Source: an uncultured Phycicoccus sp.
GTDB lineage: Bacteria; Actinomycetota; Actinomycetes; Actinomycetales; Dermatophilaceae
Length of the DNA stretch: 64,000 bases
Assembly (NCBI RefSeq): GCF_947495705.1
Contig: NZ_CANLZR010000010.1
Location: 62,001-126,000, forward strand
Direction of reading: 5' to 3'
Shown: positions 19,540 to 28,796 of the stretch, piece after piece
How the letters are laid out: every line of letters begins with the position of its first letter
Numbering within the stretch: position 1 is the first letter of the stretch
Translations under genes and position numbers: made by a program
Notes under the pieces: model-generated
What the model saw: only the letters and a program-made list of their open reading frames with translations
What the model was told of the DNA's origin: nothing
The model's database searches: none

Positions 19540-19848
19540 TCAGGCCGCCGAGGCGGACACGTGCTCGGCGTCGGCGGACGCGCCGACCGGCAGCGTGACG
19601 GGCGCCGTCAGGGTCTCGACGTGCTCGACGCGGTCCTGGACGAGCCCGAGCAGCTCCGAGAGCGAGAGGCCGAGGCCGTCGCAGACGGACGCGAGCAGCT
19701 CGGAGGACGCCTCCTTGGTGCCGCGCTCGATCTCACTGAGGTAGCCCAGCGACACCGCGGCGGAGCCGGCGACGTCGCGCAGGGTGCGGCCCTGCGCACG
19801 GCGGGCCTCACGCAGCACCTCGCCCAGCTCATGACGAAGCAGGATCAC
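19540..19848 (-). CDS. clgR: ClgR-type XRE family transcriptional regulator
   Basis: A 102-residue helix-turn-helix protein, almost entirely one XRE domain ([40 protein letters not shown]). This pattern is that of ClgR, the actinobacterial activator of clp protease genes, and its place after cinA is the family's usual one. The GTG start at 19848 overlaps the cinA stop (GTGA). The protein ends SASAA; in Streptomyces, ClgR is turned over by ClpP through C-terminal alanines, so the same control is likely here. Confidence 0.9.
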   Translation of the reverse strand: MILLRHELGEVLREARRAQGRTLRDVAGSAAVSLGYLSEIERGTKEASSELLASVCDGLGLSLSELLGLVQDRVEHVETLTAPVTLPVGASADAEHVSASAA

Positions 19849-20384
19849 GGCGCCTCCTCTCGGGCCCTCGGTGTCGTGGACGTGGCACCACGGTACCCCG
19901 CCTCGTCGCCGGCGTCGCGGAGGTTCGGGAGGTCGGCCGCGAGCAGGCGTAGGGCCGACTCGACGCTGGCGCGGCGGATCTGGGCCCGGTCCCCCTCGAA
20001 CGCCTTCCGCTCGACCCGTGTTCCCGCCGGCCCGGCCACGGCGACGTAGACGGTCCCGACGGGCTGCCCGTCCGCGGGGTCCGGCCCGGCGACCCCCGTC
20101 GTCGCGACACCGAGGTCGGCGCCGAGGAGGTCACGGACACCCGCGGCCATCGCGGCGGCGACGTCACCGTCGACCGCGCCGACCCGGGCGAGCAGGGCCG
20201 GGTCCACCCCGAGCACCGAGGCCTTGACGTCGGCGGCGTACGACACGACCCCGCCCCGGACGACCGCGGACGCCCCGGGGACCTCGGTGAGCGTCGCGCA
20301 GACGAGGCCACCGGTGAGGGACTCGGCGGTCGCCACGGTGAGCCCGCGCGCGGTGAGCGCCCGGACGAGGTCGGCCGGGGTCAC
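19845..20384 (-). CDS. pncC: CinA-type nicotinamide-nucleotide amidohydrolase
   Basis: A 179-residue protein consisting only of the CinA C-terminal domain, which deamidates nicotinamide mononucleotide in pyridine nucleotide recycling. Core motifs are [34 protein letters not shown] and [20 protein letters not shown]. The N-terminal molybdopterin-binding-like domain of full-length CinA is absent, as is usual in actinobacteria. GTG at 20384 overlaps the pgsA stop, and its own stop overlaps the clgR start. It is the third gene of the rimO-pgsA-cinA-clgR operon. Confidence 0.92.
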   Translation of the reverse strand: MTPADLVRALTARGLTVATAESLTGGLVCATLTEVPGASAVVRGGVVSYAADVKASVLGVDPALLARVGAVDGDVAAAMAAGVRDLLGADLGVATTGVAGPDPADGQPVGTVYVAVAGPAGTRVERKAFEGDRAQIRRASVESALRLLAADLPNLRDAGDEAGYRGATSTTPRAREEAP

Positions 20385-21133
20385 GGCGCCGACCGGCCGG
20401 CCCGCCGGGCGGCGCGGGCCGCCCGGGCCGCCCGCTTGCGGTGGGTCCGCTCGCTCGTCTGGCGCAGCCGGACCGCCTGGACCAGGTAGTCGATCCCGGT
20501 GACGACGGTGACGAGGACCGCCGCGCCGAGCAGCCCCCAGGCGAGCGCGTCCCACAGCTCCGGGACGGGCAGGGTCGTGCGGGGCCACAGGAAGAAGCCG
20601 ATGCCGAAGGTCTGGAGCGCCGTCTTGACCTTGCCGCCCCGCCCCGCGGCCATGACCCCGTGCCGGATCACCCAGAAGCGGACGGCGGTGATCCCCCATT
20701 CCCGGACGAGGACGACGGCGGTGACCCACCACGGCACCTCGCCGATGCTGGAGAGCCCGATGAGCGCCATCGTGACGAGCGCCTTGTCCGCGATCGGGTC
20801 GGCGACCTTGCCGAAGTTCGTCACGAGGCCCCGGCTGCGGGCGAGGTCGCCGTCGACCCGGTCGGTGACCATCGCGACGGCGAACACCGCGAACGCCGCC
20901 CAGCGGAAGGTCGGGTCGGCGCCACCGTCGAGGAGCAGGAGCCACCCGAACACCGGCACGAGCAGCAGGCGCAGCACGGTGAGGTAGTTGGCGATGTTCC
21001 AGGCGCTCGGGCCGGTCTCGGGCACGACGGGGCTCGCCGGGTCGATGCCGACGCGGTACGGGTCGCTGGCTCGGCCCTCGGCGAGCGGCCCGGGCCGGAC
21101 CGGGCGCTTCGGGCGGGGTGTGGGCTCGCTCAT
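20381..21133 (-). CDS. pgsA: CDP-diacylglycerol-glycerol-3-phosphate 3-phosphatidyltransferase
   Basis: A 250-residue CDP-alcohol phosphatidyltransferase. The catalytic motif [12 protein letters not shown] followed by [11 protein letters not shown] has all four aspartates. About six helices follow a 45-residue hydrophilic N-terminal stretch, and the C-terminal tail is strongly basic ([13 protein letters not shown]). The expected reaction gives phosphatidylglycerol phosphate, the first step to phosphatidylglycerol. The ATG overlaps the rimO stop (ATGA). The Ala/Arg tail is probably cytosolic and membrane-associated. Confidence 0.94.
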   Translation of the reverse strand: MSEPTPRPKRPVRPGPLAEGRASDPYRVGIDPASPVVPETGPSAWNIANYLTVLRLLLVPVFGWLLLLDGGADPTFRWAAFAVFAVAMVTDRVDGDLARSRGLVTNFGKVADPIADKALVTMALIGLSSIGEVPWWVTAVVLVREWGITAVRFWVIRHGVMAAGRGGKVKTALQTFGIGFFLWPRTTLPVPELWDALAWGLLGAAVLVTVVTGIDYLVQAVRLRQTSERTHRKRAARAARAARRAGRSAP

Positions 21134-22548
21134 CGCGGCTCCACGAGGAGGTCGACCCCCTCGGCATCCACGACGACGCCGTCGACGAAGGACCCGGGCT
21201 CGGGCAGCGCCGTCCCGTGGCCCATCCGGACGTGGCAGACCCCGTCGACGTCGGGCCCCTGGTGGTCGGCGCGACCGACGACGACGGTGGGGTCGTCCTC
21301 GTCGTGCTCCTCGACGAGGACCGTGACGTGCTCGCCGACCCGGTCGAGGGCGCGCTGGGCCGTCAGCTCCTCGACGAGCGCCGTCAGCCGCTCGACCCGC
21401 TGTGCGACGACCTCGTCGGGTAGGTGCCCGTCGAGCCGTTCGCCCTCGGTGCCGTCCTCGTCGGAGTACCCGAACACGCCGACGACGTCGAGGCGGGCCT
21501 CGGTGAGGAAGTGCTCGAGCTCGGCGACGTCGGCCTCGGTCTCGCCGGGGAAGCCGACGATGACGTTGCTGCGGGCCCCGGCCAGGGGCTGGCGCGACCG
21601 GATGCCGTCGAGCAGCCCGAGGAAGGCCTCGGTGCCGCCGAAGCGGCGCATCCGCCGCAGCAGCGGGGTGGAGGCGTGCTGGAAGGACAGGTCGTACCAG
21701 GGCGACACCCCCGGGGTGGCAGCCATCGCCTCGAGCAGGCCCGGGCGGACCTCCGCGGGCTGGAGGTAGGACACCCGGACCCGCTCGACACCGTCGATGC
21801 CGGTGAGCTCGGGCAGCAGCTTCTCGAGGAGGCCGATGTCGCCGAGGTCCTTCCCGTACGACGTGGAGTTCTCGCTGACGAGGAAGAGCTCGCGCACGCC
21901 CTGGTCGGCGAGCCAGCGGGCCTCCGCCAGGACGTCGGTGGGGCGTCGGGAGACGAAGGAGCCACGGAACATCGGGATGGCGCAGAAGGAGCATCGGCGG
22001 TCGCAGCCGCTCGCGATCTTCAGCGGCGCCCACGGGGCGTTCCCGAGCCGGCTGCGCACGACCTCGGCGGCGTGCCCCGGCAGGGCCACCCCACCGGAGG
22101 CGTCGGGGCGCTCGACCGGCGAGAGGGGCAGCAGGCGACGCCGGTCGCTGGGGACGTGCGAGGCGGGACGACCGCCGTCGAGGATCGAGCGCAGGTGCGA
22201 GGACATGTCGGCGTAGGAGTCGAAGCCCAGCACGGCGTCCGCGTCGGGGAGCTCGTCGGCCAGGGTCTGCCCGTACCGCTCCGCGAGGCAGCCGACGGCC
22301 ACGACGGCCCGGGTGCGGCCGGTCTCCTTGAGGTCGGCGGCCTCGAGCAGGGTGTCGATGGAGTCCTTCTTGGCCTGCTCGACGAACCCGCACGTGTTGA
22401 CGAGCGCCACGTCGGCGTCGGCGGCGTCGTCGACCAGGGCCCACCCGTCGGCCGCGAGGCGCCCTGCGAGCTCCTCGGAGTCGACCTCGTTGCGGGTGCA
22501 CCCGAGGGTCACCAGTGCGACGCTGCCACGGCTCGCACTGATCGTCAT
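21130..22548 (-). CDS. rimO: Ribosomal protein S12 methylthiotransferase RimO
   Basis: A 472-residue radical-SAM methylthiotransferase that modifies an aspartate of ribosomal protein uS12. The three N-terminal cluster cysteines are in [27 protein letters not shown] and [12 protein letters not shown]; the radical-SAM CxxxCxxC is [10 protein letters not shown]-terminal TRAM-like region follows. [12 protein letters not shown] and YDLSFQHAS separate it from MiaB. It heads the rimO-pgsA-cinA-clgR operon. No Shine-Dalgarno; TAGAGT lies 6 nt upstream of the ATG. Confidence 0.95.
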   Translation of the reverse strand: MTISASRGSVALVTLGCTRNEVDSEELAGRLAADGWALVDDAADADVALVNTCGFVEQAKKDSIDTLLEAADLKETGRTRAVVAVGCLAERYGQTLADELPDADAVLGFDSYADMSSHLRSILDGGRPASHVPSDRRRLLPLSPVERPDASGGVALPGHAAEVVRSRLGNAPWAPLKIASGCDRRCSFCAIPMFRGSFVSRRPTDVLAEARWLADQGVRELFLVSENSTSYGKDLGDIGLLEKLLPELTGIDGVERVRVSYLQPAEVRPGLLEAMAATPGVSPWYDLSFQHASTPLLRRMRRFGGTEAFLGLLDGIRSRQPLAGARSNVIVGFPGETEADVAELEHFLTEARLDVVGVFGYSDEDGTEGERLDGHLPDEVVAQRVERLTALVEELTAQRALDRVGEHVTVLVEEHDEDDPTVVVGRADHQGPDVDGVCHVRMGHGTALPEPGSFVDGVVVDAEGVDLLVEPR

Positions 22549-22554
22549 GCGGCC

Positions 22555-22560
22555 ACTCTA
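22555..22560 (-). promoter_or_regulatory. -10 element (TAGAGT) for the rimO operon
   Basis: The hexamer ends 6 nt before the rimO ATG. The divergent dipeptidase promoter lies 33 bp away. Confidence 0.65.
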
Positions 22561-22593
22561 GTTGCGCGGTGGCGGCCTCCCGGCCAGGCCCCG

Positions 22594-22599
22594 TAGGGT
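22594..22599 (+). promoter_or_regulatory. -10 element (TAGGGT) for the M19 dipeptidase gene
   Basis: The hexamer ends 7 nt before the ATG at 22607, which has no Shine-Dalgarno. Confidence 0.65.
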
Positions 22600-22606
22600 C
22601 GCGCCC

Positions 22607-23803
22607 ATGCACGGGGATGACATCGGGGGACGAATCCGCGGGGTGCTCGAGCAGCACCCCGTGCTCGACGGCCACAACGACCTGCCCTGGGAGGCGCGCG
22701 AGCGCGCCGGGTACGACTGGGACCGGCTCGACCTGGCCGCCGGCGGCCTGCCGACGCACACCGACCTGCCGCGGCTGCGCGAGGGTGGGGTGGGGGCCCA
22801 GTTCTGGTCGGTGTTCGTCCCGGCCGACCTCCAGGGCGAGCGTGCGGTCAGTGCGACGCTGGAGCAGATCGACGCCGTCCACCAGATGGTGCGCCGCTAC
22901 CCCGACGCCCTGGCGCTGGCCAGGTCCCGCGCCGACGTCGAGCGGGCCCTGGCCACCGGGCGGATCGCCTCGCTCATGGGCGCCGAGGGCGGGCACAGCA
23001 TCGACTCCTCGCTCGGCACGCTCCGGATGCTCTTCGCGCTCGGGGTCCGCTACCTCACGCTCACCCACAACGACAACGTCCCCTGGGCGGACTCGGCCAC
23101 CGACGAGCCGGTCCTCGGTGGGCTGTCGGCCTTCGGGCACGAGGTGGTCCGCGAGATGAACCGGCTCGGGATGCTCGTCGACCTCTCCCACGTCTCCGCC
23201 GACACGATGCGCGACGCGCTCGACACCAGCGCCGCGCCCGTCGTGTTCTCGCACTCCTCGGCCCGCGCCGTCTGCGACCACCCCCGCAACGTGCCCGACG
23301 ACGTCCTCGAGCGCCTGCCCGACAACGGGGGGGTCTGCATGGTGACGTTCGTGCCCAAGTTCGTCTCCCCCGCAGTCCGCGAGTGGGACCTCGAGGCCTC
23401 CGACGCCGCCGCCCTCGAGGGCATCTCGTCCTCGGACTTCTCCGCCTACACCGCGTTCACCGCACAGCGTCGTCGCACCCACCCGGCGCCGGTCGCGACG
23501 ATCGGCGACGTCGTCGCGCACTGCGAGCACGTGCGCGAGGTCGCAGGCATCGCCCACATCGGGCTCGGCGGCGACTACGACGGGGTCGACGTGCAGCCGG
23601 CCGGGCTCGAGGACGTCACCGGCTACCCCCGCCTGCTCGCGGCGCTGGCCGACCGCGGCTGGAGCGACGCCGACCTGGGAGCCCTCACCTCGGGGAACGC
23701 GCTGCGCCTGCTCGGCGAGGTCGAGGCCCGCGCGGCCGCGATCGCCGCCACCCGCGGGCCGGGCCTGGCGCGCATCGAGGACCTCGACGGCGTCCCGGCC
23801 TGA
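22607..23803 (+). CDS. Membrane dipeptidase (peptidase family M19)
   Basis: A 398-residue zinc dipeptidase of the renal-dipeptidase family. The metal-binding DGHNDLPW is near residue 20, followed by [55 protein letters not shown] and [11 protein letters not shown]. There is no signal peptide, so despite the family name it is probably cytosolic and may act on D-amino-acid-containing or other dipeptides. The ATG at 22607 was chosen over an upstream in-frame codon because of conserved spacing and the adjacent -10 element. Confidence 0.93.
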   Translation: MHGDDIGGRIRGVLEQHPVLDGHNDLPWEARERAGYDWDRLDLAAGGLPTHTDLPRLREGGVGAQFWSVFVPADLQGERAVSATLEQIDAVHQMVRRYPDALALARSRADVERALATGRIASLMGAEGGHSIDSSLGTLRMLFALGVRYLTLTHNDNVPWADSATDEPVLGGLSAFGHEVVREMNRLGMLVDLSHVSADTMRDALDTSAAPVVFSHSSARAVCDHPRNVPDDVLERLPDNGGVCMVTFVPKFVSPAVREWDLEASDAAALEGISSSDFSAYTAFTAQRRRTHPAPVATIGDVVAHCEHVREVAGIAHIGLGGDYDGVDVQPAGLEDVTGYPRLLAALADRGWSDADLGALTSGNALRLLGEVEARAAAIAATRGPGLARIEDLDGVPA

Positions 23804-23813
23804 GCCGGCCGGG

Positions 23814-24515
23814 TCACTGGCGGGCGCGGATGACGGTGAGCGCGACGAGCCGGGAGATGACCATCGCGACGTACAGCACACCGCCCAGCTGCTCGACGCT
23901 GACCAGCGCCCGGGCCTGCGGCCGGATCGGCCCGACGTCGCTGAGGCCGACGCTCGTGAGGTTGGCGCCCGAGAAGTACAGGAGCTCGAGGAACGTCCGC
24001 TCCCCCGGGCCGTCGAACGAGGTGAACGAGGCCGGCCAGACCTCCTGGATCGCGAGGTACAGGTAGGCGAAGGCGAAGACGAGCACGGTGAAGGCGGCGC
24101 CGACGGCGAAGAGCTCGTCCTTGGTCACCCAGTAGTCCTCGAACATGTACGCGATGAGGCCGTAGGCGGTGTAGAAGTAGAAGACGGCCAGCGCGCAGTG
24201 CGCGAGGATGAGGATCGTCGAGCTCGGCTCGACGAGGCTCCACACCTCGAACGCGGCCGCCGGCAGCGCGAGGGTGATCGACAGCCAGGTGAGCGCCGGC
24301 GTGCTGCGCACGGTGAAGATCGCGATGATGACCGCGGTGAGGCTGAGCAGCGAGATGATCGCCCGCCCGTACCCGCTGCCCTGCAGGAACGGCAGCAGGA
24401 GGATGACGAGCACCTGCGCCATGAGCAGGAACGCCGACGGCTGCTTGCGCAGCGTGGCCTTCCAGCGGCCCCAGGTGCTGACCGGTTCGCGCAGGTCCTC
24501 CCACATCATCGACAT
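23814..24515 (-). CDS. Two-helix ion channel-like membrane protein with altered selectivity filter
   Basis: A 233-residue membrane protein. Residues about 15-110 carry several hydrophobic segments (FLLMAQVLVILLLPFLQG, IISLLSLTAVIIAIF, ILILAHCALAVFYFYTAYG). The C-terminal half resembles a two-TM potassium channel pore: a helix, the pore helix LELLYFSGANL, the filter region, and a final helix. Where potassium channels have TVGYGD this protein has SVGLSD, so selectivity may be lost or altered. No RCK/TrkA-N domain is attached. The start at ATG 24515 is supported by TACCGT 6 nt upstream. Confidence 0.75.
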   Translation of the reverse strand: MSMMWEDLREPVSTWGRWKATLRKQPSAFLLMAQVLVILLLPFLQGSGYGRAIISLLSLTAVIIAIFTVRSTPALTWLSITLALPAAAFEVWSLVEPSSTILILAHCALAVFYFYTAYGLIAYMFEDYWVTKDELFAVGAAFTVLVFAFAYLYLAIQEVWPASFTSFDGPGERTFLELLYFSGANLTSVGLSDVGPIRPQARALVSVEQLGGVLYVAMVISRLVALTVIRARQ

Positions 24516-24521
24516 GGCCTC

Positions 24522-24527
24522 ACGGTA
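24522..24527 (-). promoter_or_regulatory. -10 element (TACCGT) for the channel-like gene
   Basis: The hexamer ends 6 nt before the ATG at 24515. The only purine run (GAGG) is too close to the start to act as a Shine-Dalgarno. Confidence 0.55.
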
Positions 24528-24552
24528 GCCGGGGCTGATGGAGAATGCCGGA

Positions 24553-25569
24553 ATGCCGAGCGCCCTGCTGCTGCCCCTCCTCACCTGCGCCGCGGTTCTC
24601 GTCGTCAGCGGGGTCGCGAAGCTGCGGGACCCGCAGTCGCTCGACCGCGCCGTCGAGTCGCTGCGGGTGCCGGCGCCGTTCGACGCCGTCGCCGTCCGCC
24701 GTGCCCTGCCGTGGCTCGAGGTCGCGCTCGGCCTCTGGCTCCTCGTCGCCACCGGGGTGGCGCACCTCGTCGTGGCGTCGGCGGTCCTCCTCCTCTTCGC
24801 CGCCTACCTCGGGCTCGTCGTCCGGGCCGAGCGCGGCCCCGCACCGGCCGAGTGCGGCTGCTTCGGCGAGCTCGGGGACGCCCGGGTGACCCGCGTGACC
24901 GTCGCGCGCACCGCGCTGCTCGTCCTCGCGGCGGTGCTCACCGTCGTCGGCGCGTTCCAGGGTGCCGCCTTCCTCCCGGCCGCGGTCGCAGGACCCGGGA
25001 TGTGGCTCTGGCTCGCCGCCACCGCACTCGTCGTCGCGGTCGCCGTGCTCGTCACCTGGCGCCCGGCGCCCGGGGACGCGCCGCCGCCGCCCGAAGTCGA
25101 CGCCGACGGGGAGTACCGGCGCCGGTCCATCCCGGACGCCCAGGTGCTCACCGAGGACGGGCGGCTCGTCCACGTCGGCGAGGAGGCCAAGCGCGCCGCG
25201 CGGCTGCTCGTGTTCCTCAGCCCCGGGTGCGGGCCGTGCCAGCGGATCGCCCCGCTGGTCCCGGCCTGGGCCGCCGACCTCGGACCGGTGGCGGTGCACG
25301 CCGTCCTGCTCGGTCCGCCCGCGGTCCTCGCCGCGCACCCCGAGCTCGCGGGGCACGCCTGGTTCGACCCGCACCGCGTCGCCCGCCGGAGCCTCGCGCC
25401 CGGAGCGCCGTCGGCGGTCCTCCTGGGGACCGACGGGCTGCTCGCGGGCGGCCCGGTCACCGGTGAGGCGGCGATCCTCGAGTTCGTCGAGGAGGTCCGC
25501 GCCCACCTGCACCTGGGCACCCGCCCCGCGCCGGCGGCCACGGCGGCCTCGGACGTCAGCGGCCGGTGA
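24553..25569 (+). CDS. MauE/DoxX-like membrane domain fused to a thioredoxin-like domain
   Basis: A 338-residue fusion. Residues 1-165 form four or five helices of the MauE class (LTCAAVLVVSGVAKLRDPQS, LPWLEVALGLWLLVATG), with a loop ECGCFGELG containing a Cys-Gly-Cys pair. A proline-rich linker leads to a thioredoxin fold with LLVFLSPGCGPCQRIAPLV, which has the CGPC redox motif. MauE proteins assist disulfide-rich enzymes, so a membrane thiol-disulfide relay is a reasonable inference. ATG 24553 has GGAGA 8 nt upstream; ATG 24538 is an in-frame alternative. The 3' end overlaps ftsK by 14 bases. Confidence 0.8.
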   Translation: MPSALLLPLLTCAAVLVVSGVAKLRDPQSLDRAVESLRVPAPFDAVAVRRALPWLEVALGLWLLVATGVAHLVVASAVLLLFAAYLGLVVRAERGPAPAECGCFGELGDARVTRVTVARTALLVLAAVLTVVGAFQGAAFLPAAVAGPGMWLWLAATALVVAVAVLVTWRPAPGDAPPPPEVDADGEYRRRSIPDAQVLTEDGRLVHVGEEAKRAARLLVFLSPGCGPCQRIAPLVPAWAADLGPVAVHAVLLGPPAVLAAHPELAGHAWFDPHRVARRSLAPGAPSAVLLGTDGLLAGGPVTGEAAILEFVEEVRAHLHLGTRPAPAATAASDVSGR

Positions 25570-28252
25570 GCTGCCAGGCGTCCTCGCCGGACCCGTCGTC
25601 GTCGTCCCCGTACTCGACGGCCACCGGGTAGCGGTCGAGGTCGGCTCCCACGGCGTCCCCGCCGTACGGCACGACCGGGACCTCGGCGGTGTCGTCGCGC
25701 AGGACCTCCGCGGCCTCGGCCACGGCGCGCGCGTCCCCGTCCAGCGGCTGCCCGTCGAACGGCTCGTCGGCGTCGGGCACGTCCTCGCCGCGCATGAGCG
25801 CGAGCGTCGTCGGCAGGTCGTCGGGCTTGACGAGCACGTCGCGCGCCTTCGACCCCTCGGAGGGGCCGACGACCCCGCGGGACTCGAGCAGGTCCATGAG
25901 CCGGCCGGCCTTGGCGAAGCCGACCCGCAGCTTGCGCTGGAGCATCGAGGTCGAGCCGAACTGCGTCGTCACGACGAGCTCGGTGGCCTGGAGCAGGATG
26001 TCGAGGTCGTCGCCGATGTCGTCGTCGACCTGCTTCTTCGGCTGGGCCTGGACGACGTCCTCGCGGTAGCTGGGCTTCAGCTGGTCGGTGACGTGCCGCA
26101 CGACCGCCTGGATCTCGGACTCGGTGACCCACGCCCCCTGGACGCGCATCGGCTTGTTCACCCCCATCGGGAGGAACAGCGCGTCACCCTGGCCGATGAG
26201 CTTCTCGGCGCCCGGCTGGTCCAGGACGACCCGGCTGTCGGCGAGCGAGGACGTGGCGAAGGCCATCCGCGACGGCACGTTCGCCTTGATGAGGCCGGTC
26301 ACGACGTCGACGGACGGGCGCTGGGTGGCGAGGACGAGGTGGATGCCCGCCGCGCGCGCCAGCTGGGTGATCCGGACGATCGACTCCTCGACGTCGCGGG
26401 GCGCGACCATCATCAGGTCGGCGAGCTCGTCGACGATGACAAGGAGGTACGGGTAGGGCGTGATGACGCGCTCCGAGCCGGGCAGCGGCTTGACCTTGCC
26501 CGCCTTGACCGCCTTGTTGAAGTCGTCGATGTGCTTGTACCCGAACTGCGCGAGGTCGTCGTAGCGGGTGTCCATCTCGCGCACGACCCACTGGAGTGCC
26601 TCGGCGGCCTTCTTCGGGTTCGTGATGATCGGGGTGATGAGGTGCGGGATCCCCTCGTACGCCGTCAGCTCGACCCGCTTGGGGTCGACGAGGACCATGC
26701 GGACCTCGTCGGGCGTCGAGCGCATGAGCACCGAGGTGATCATCGAGTTGACGAAGCTCGACTTGCCGGCGCCGGTCGCCCCTGCCACGAGCAGGTGCGG
26801 CATCTTCGCGAGGTTGGCGATGACGTAGCCGCCCTCGACGTCCTTGCCGACCCCCATGACCATCGGGTGCTCGGAGCCACGGGCGACCTGGCTGCGCAGG
26901 ACGTCGCCGAGGCTGACCTTCTCGCGGTCGGTGTTCGGGATCTCGATGCCGATCGCCGACTTGCCGGGGATCGGGCTGAGGATGCGCACGTCGGCGCTCG
27001 CGACGGCGTACGCGATGTTCTTGCTCAGCGCGGTGACCCGCTCGACCTTGATGCCGGGCCCGAGCTCGACCTCGTAGCGCGTCACGGTCGGGCCTCGGGT
27101 GAAGCCGGTGACCTGGGCGTCGATGTCGAACTGGTCCAGCACCGTCGTCAGGGCGTCGACGACGTTGTCGTTGGCCGCGCTGCGCGTCTTGTGCGGGCTG
27201 CCCGGCTCGAGGATGGCCGAGTCGGGCAGGGTGTAGGTGATGTCGCCGGCCAGCGAGAGCTGCTCGACCCGGGCGGGCAGCTGCGAGGTGGGGGGCGCCT
27301 CGAGCGGAGCCTTCTCGGCACGCGCCGGGGCGGCCACAGCGCTCGGTGCCGCGGCGGGAGTGTCGGCGTCGGCGGGCCGCTTCTGGCCCGGCCGGAGCCG
27401 CTTACCGGTGCGCGGGTCGACGACCGCGGCCTGCTCGAAGGCCTCGTCGCCCACCCGGGGGTCGTCGGGGTCGGCCACGCGGGCGCGGGTGCGGCCACGG
27501 GGGGTCTTCTCGGGGGCCGGGGCGGGCTCGTCGGCCTCGGCGCCGGTGAGCCGGTGCAGCACCTCGCGGGCCCGCGTCGGCACCTGGTGCAGCGGCGTCG
27601 CGGTGAGCACGAGGATGCCGAACAGGCCGAGGAGGAGCAGCAGCGGCACGGTGCCGTACACCGAGACCGCAGCCTCGAGCGGGCTGGAGGCGAGGAAGCC
27701 GACGATGCCGCCGGCGGCGCGCATGCCCTCGGCCCCGTCGGGCGGGACCGGGATCCCGGCGGAGACGTGCACGAGACCACACGCCGCGAAGGCCACGGCG
27801 GTGGTCCCCACCGCCATCCGGGAGGTGGCCGCCTCGTCCTGGGGAGCCCGCAGCACCCGGATCCCGAAGAGGAGGAGCACGATCGGCAGGGCGTAGCCGG
27901 CCTTGCCGAAGGTGCCGGCGACGACGGCGTGGACGACGACGCCGACGGCGCCGGGCATGTCCCACCACTCGCGGGCCGCGACGACGACGGCGAGCGCGAG
28001 GAGGAGGAAGCCGATGCCGTCGCGGCGGTGCTCCGGCTCGAGGTCGCGCCCGGTGTCCCCGACCTTGCGGGCCACCGCACCCGTGGCGTGGGCCAGGCCC
28101 ATCCACGTGCTCTGCGCCGCTCGAAGCGGCAGGGGCAGCCCTCCCGATCGGGCGCCTCCCGACGGCTTACGCGAGCGCGGGGTGCCCTTGCGCGTCGACG
28201 GTCGGGTCGATCCGCCGCGCGCACGGGACGTCGAGGTCGTGCGAGTCGCCAT
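25556..28252 (-). CDS. ftsK: DNA translocase FtsK
   Basis: An 898-residue FtsK/SpoIIIE translocase that moves chromosomal DNA at division. The order is a basic N-terminus, four membrane helices (residues about 75-235), a charged linker, and the motor with Walker A VAGATGAGKSSFVNSM and LLVIVDELADLMM. A C-terminal winged-helix gamma domain (LVVTTQFGSTSMLQRKLRVG, RLMDLLESRGVVGPSEGSKA) recognises polarity sequences. An acidic tail of about 80 residues follows. The ATG at 28252 has no Shine-Dalgarno, but TACCCT lies 6 nt upstream. Confidence 0.96.
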   Translation of the reverse strand: MATRTTSTSRARGGSTRPSTRKGTPRSRKPSGGARSGGLPLPLRAAQSTWMGLAHATGAVARKVGDTGRDLEPEHRRDGIGFLLLALAVVVAAREWWDMPGAVGVVVHAVVAGTFGKAGYALPIVLLLFGIRVLRAPQDEAATSRMAVGTTAVAFAACGLVHVSAGIPVPPDGAEGMRAAGGIVGFLASSPLEAAVSVYGTVPLLLLLGLFGILVLTATPLHQVPTRAREVLHRLTGAEADEPAPAPEKTPRGRTRARVADPDDPRVGDEAFEQAAVVDPRTGKRLRPGQKRPADADTPAAAPSAVAAPARAEKAPLEAPPTSQLPARVEQLSLAGDITYTLPDSAILEPGSPHKTRSAANDNVVDALTTVLDQFDIDAQVTGFTRGPTVTRYEVELGPGIKVERVTALSKNIAYAVASADVRILSPIPGKSAIGIEIPNTDREKVSLGDVLRSQVARGSEHPMVMGVGKDVEGGYVIANLAKMPHLLVAGATGAGKSSFVNSMITSVLMRSTPDEVRMVLVDPKRVELTAYEGIPHLITPIITNPKKAAEALQWVVREMDTRYDDLAQFGYKHIDDFNKAVKAGKVKPLPGSERVITPYPYLLVIVDELADLMMVAPRDVEESIVRITQLARAAGIHLVLATQRPSVDVVTGLIKANVPSRMAFATSSLADSRVVLDQPGAEKLIGQGDALFLPMGVNKPMRVQGAWVTESEIQAVVRHVTDQLKPSYREDVVQAQPKKQVDDDIGDDLDILLQATELVVTTQFGSTSMLQRKLRVGFAKAGRLMDLLESRGVVGPSEGSKARDVLVKPDDLPTTLALMRGEDVPDADEPFDGQPLDGDARAVAEAAEVLRDDTAEVPVVPYGGDAVGADLDRYPVAVEYGDDDDGSGEDAWQLTGR

Positions 28253-28258
28253 GGCCGC

Positions 28259-28264
28259 AGGGTA
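28259..28264 (-). promoter_or_regulatory. -10 element (TACCCT) for ftsK
   Basis: The hexamer ends 6 nt before the ftsK ATG; no Shine-Dalgarno is present. Confidence 0.55.
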
Positions 28265-28374
28265 CGCGAGAGTCACACAGGACACACGTGTCACACGCGG
28301 CACGTCGGGCCGGGATCGGTGAGCGGGGGTGAGCCCGTCGCGCCGCGCGCGGACGGAGCTCCGGAGACGACAGT

Positions 28375-28415
28375 GCGGTGGTCCGCTCGACCCCTGGCGT
28401 CGAGCGGACCACCGC
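28375..28415. terminator. Long perfect hairpin, possible terminator
   Basis: GCGGTGGTCCGCTCGAC (28375-28391) and its exact complement (28399-28415) make a 17-bp stem with a 7-nt loop. It lies about 380 bases beyond the rnj stop in the direction of rnj transcription, before ftsK. It may terminate dapA-rnj transcripts or be a mobile palindrome. Confidence 0.5.
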
Positions 28416-28694
28416 AACTGGCCGAAGGCGAGGCCTCCGATCCGCTACCGTGACGACCGAACGGGCCCGACCCTCCCGTCACATCCATCCGGCACGCGTG
28501 GGGCGTGCCGGCCGGACGGGGCGGGTGAATCGCGAGAACGCGGGCCCGATGTGGTTGTCAGTGGCGGTGCCGTTCGTGGTCCCGACCCCCTGCGGTCTTG
28601 ACCACTCACTGACTATTACTTTACGAACGCTTTACCTTCCGCGCCAGCGAAACGCCGAAACTTTCCGCGTCATTTCGGGCATTTTCTGATGCGG

Positions 28695-28723
28695 TTGTTA
28701 ACGCAAGCGACAGTTGTTACCGC
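28695..28723. repeat. Pair of direct decamers TTGTTAACGC / TTGTTACCGC
   Basis: Two decamers at 28695-28704 and 28714-28723 differ at one base and start 19 bp apart, about two helical turns. They sit in the A+T-rich island between rnj and ftsK. A protein-binding site is possible, but no protein can be named. Confidence 0.5.
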
Positions 28724-28796
28724 GTGGGGCGGATGCGACGACGAAGTTTTCGCGCTCCGGCGAAATCCGGATCTCGCCCGCGGGGGGCGCGAGGGC

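Larger units (their letters stand above)
28253..28796. other. Non-coding interval between ftsK and rnj
   Basis: A 544-bp gap with no convincing gene; the short ORFs crossing it have no family features and poor composition. It holds the ftsK -10 element, a 41-base perfect hairpin (28375-28415) and an A+T-rich island (about 51% A+T at 28611-28700) containing two near-identical decamers. Confidence 0.7.

Noticed and set aside
28378-28689. A 103-codon plus-strand ORF over the A+T-rich island
   Set aside because: It has no ribosome site, begins within the 17-bp hairpin, and its composition changes abruptly along the frame.
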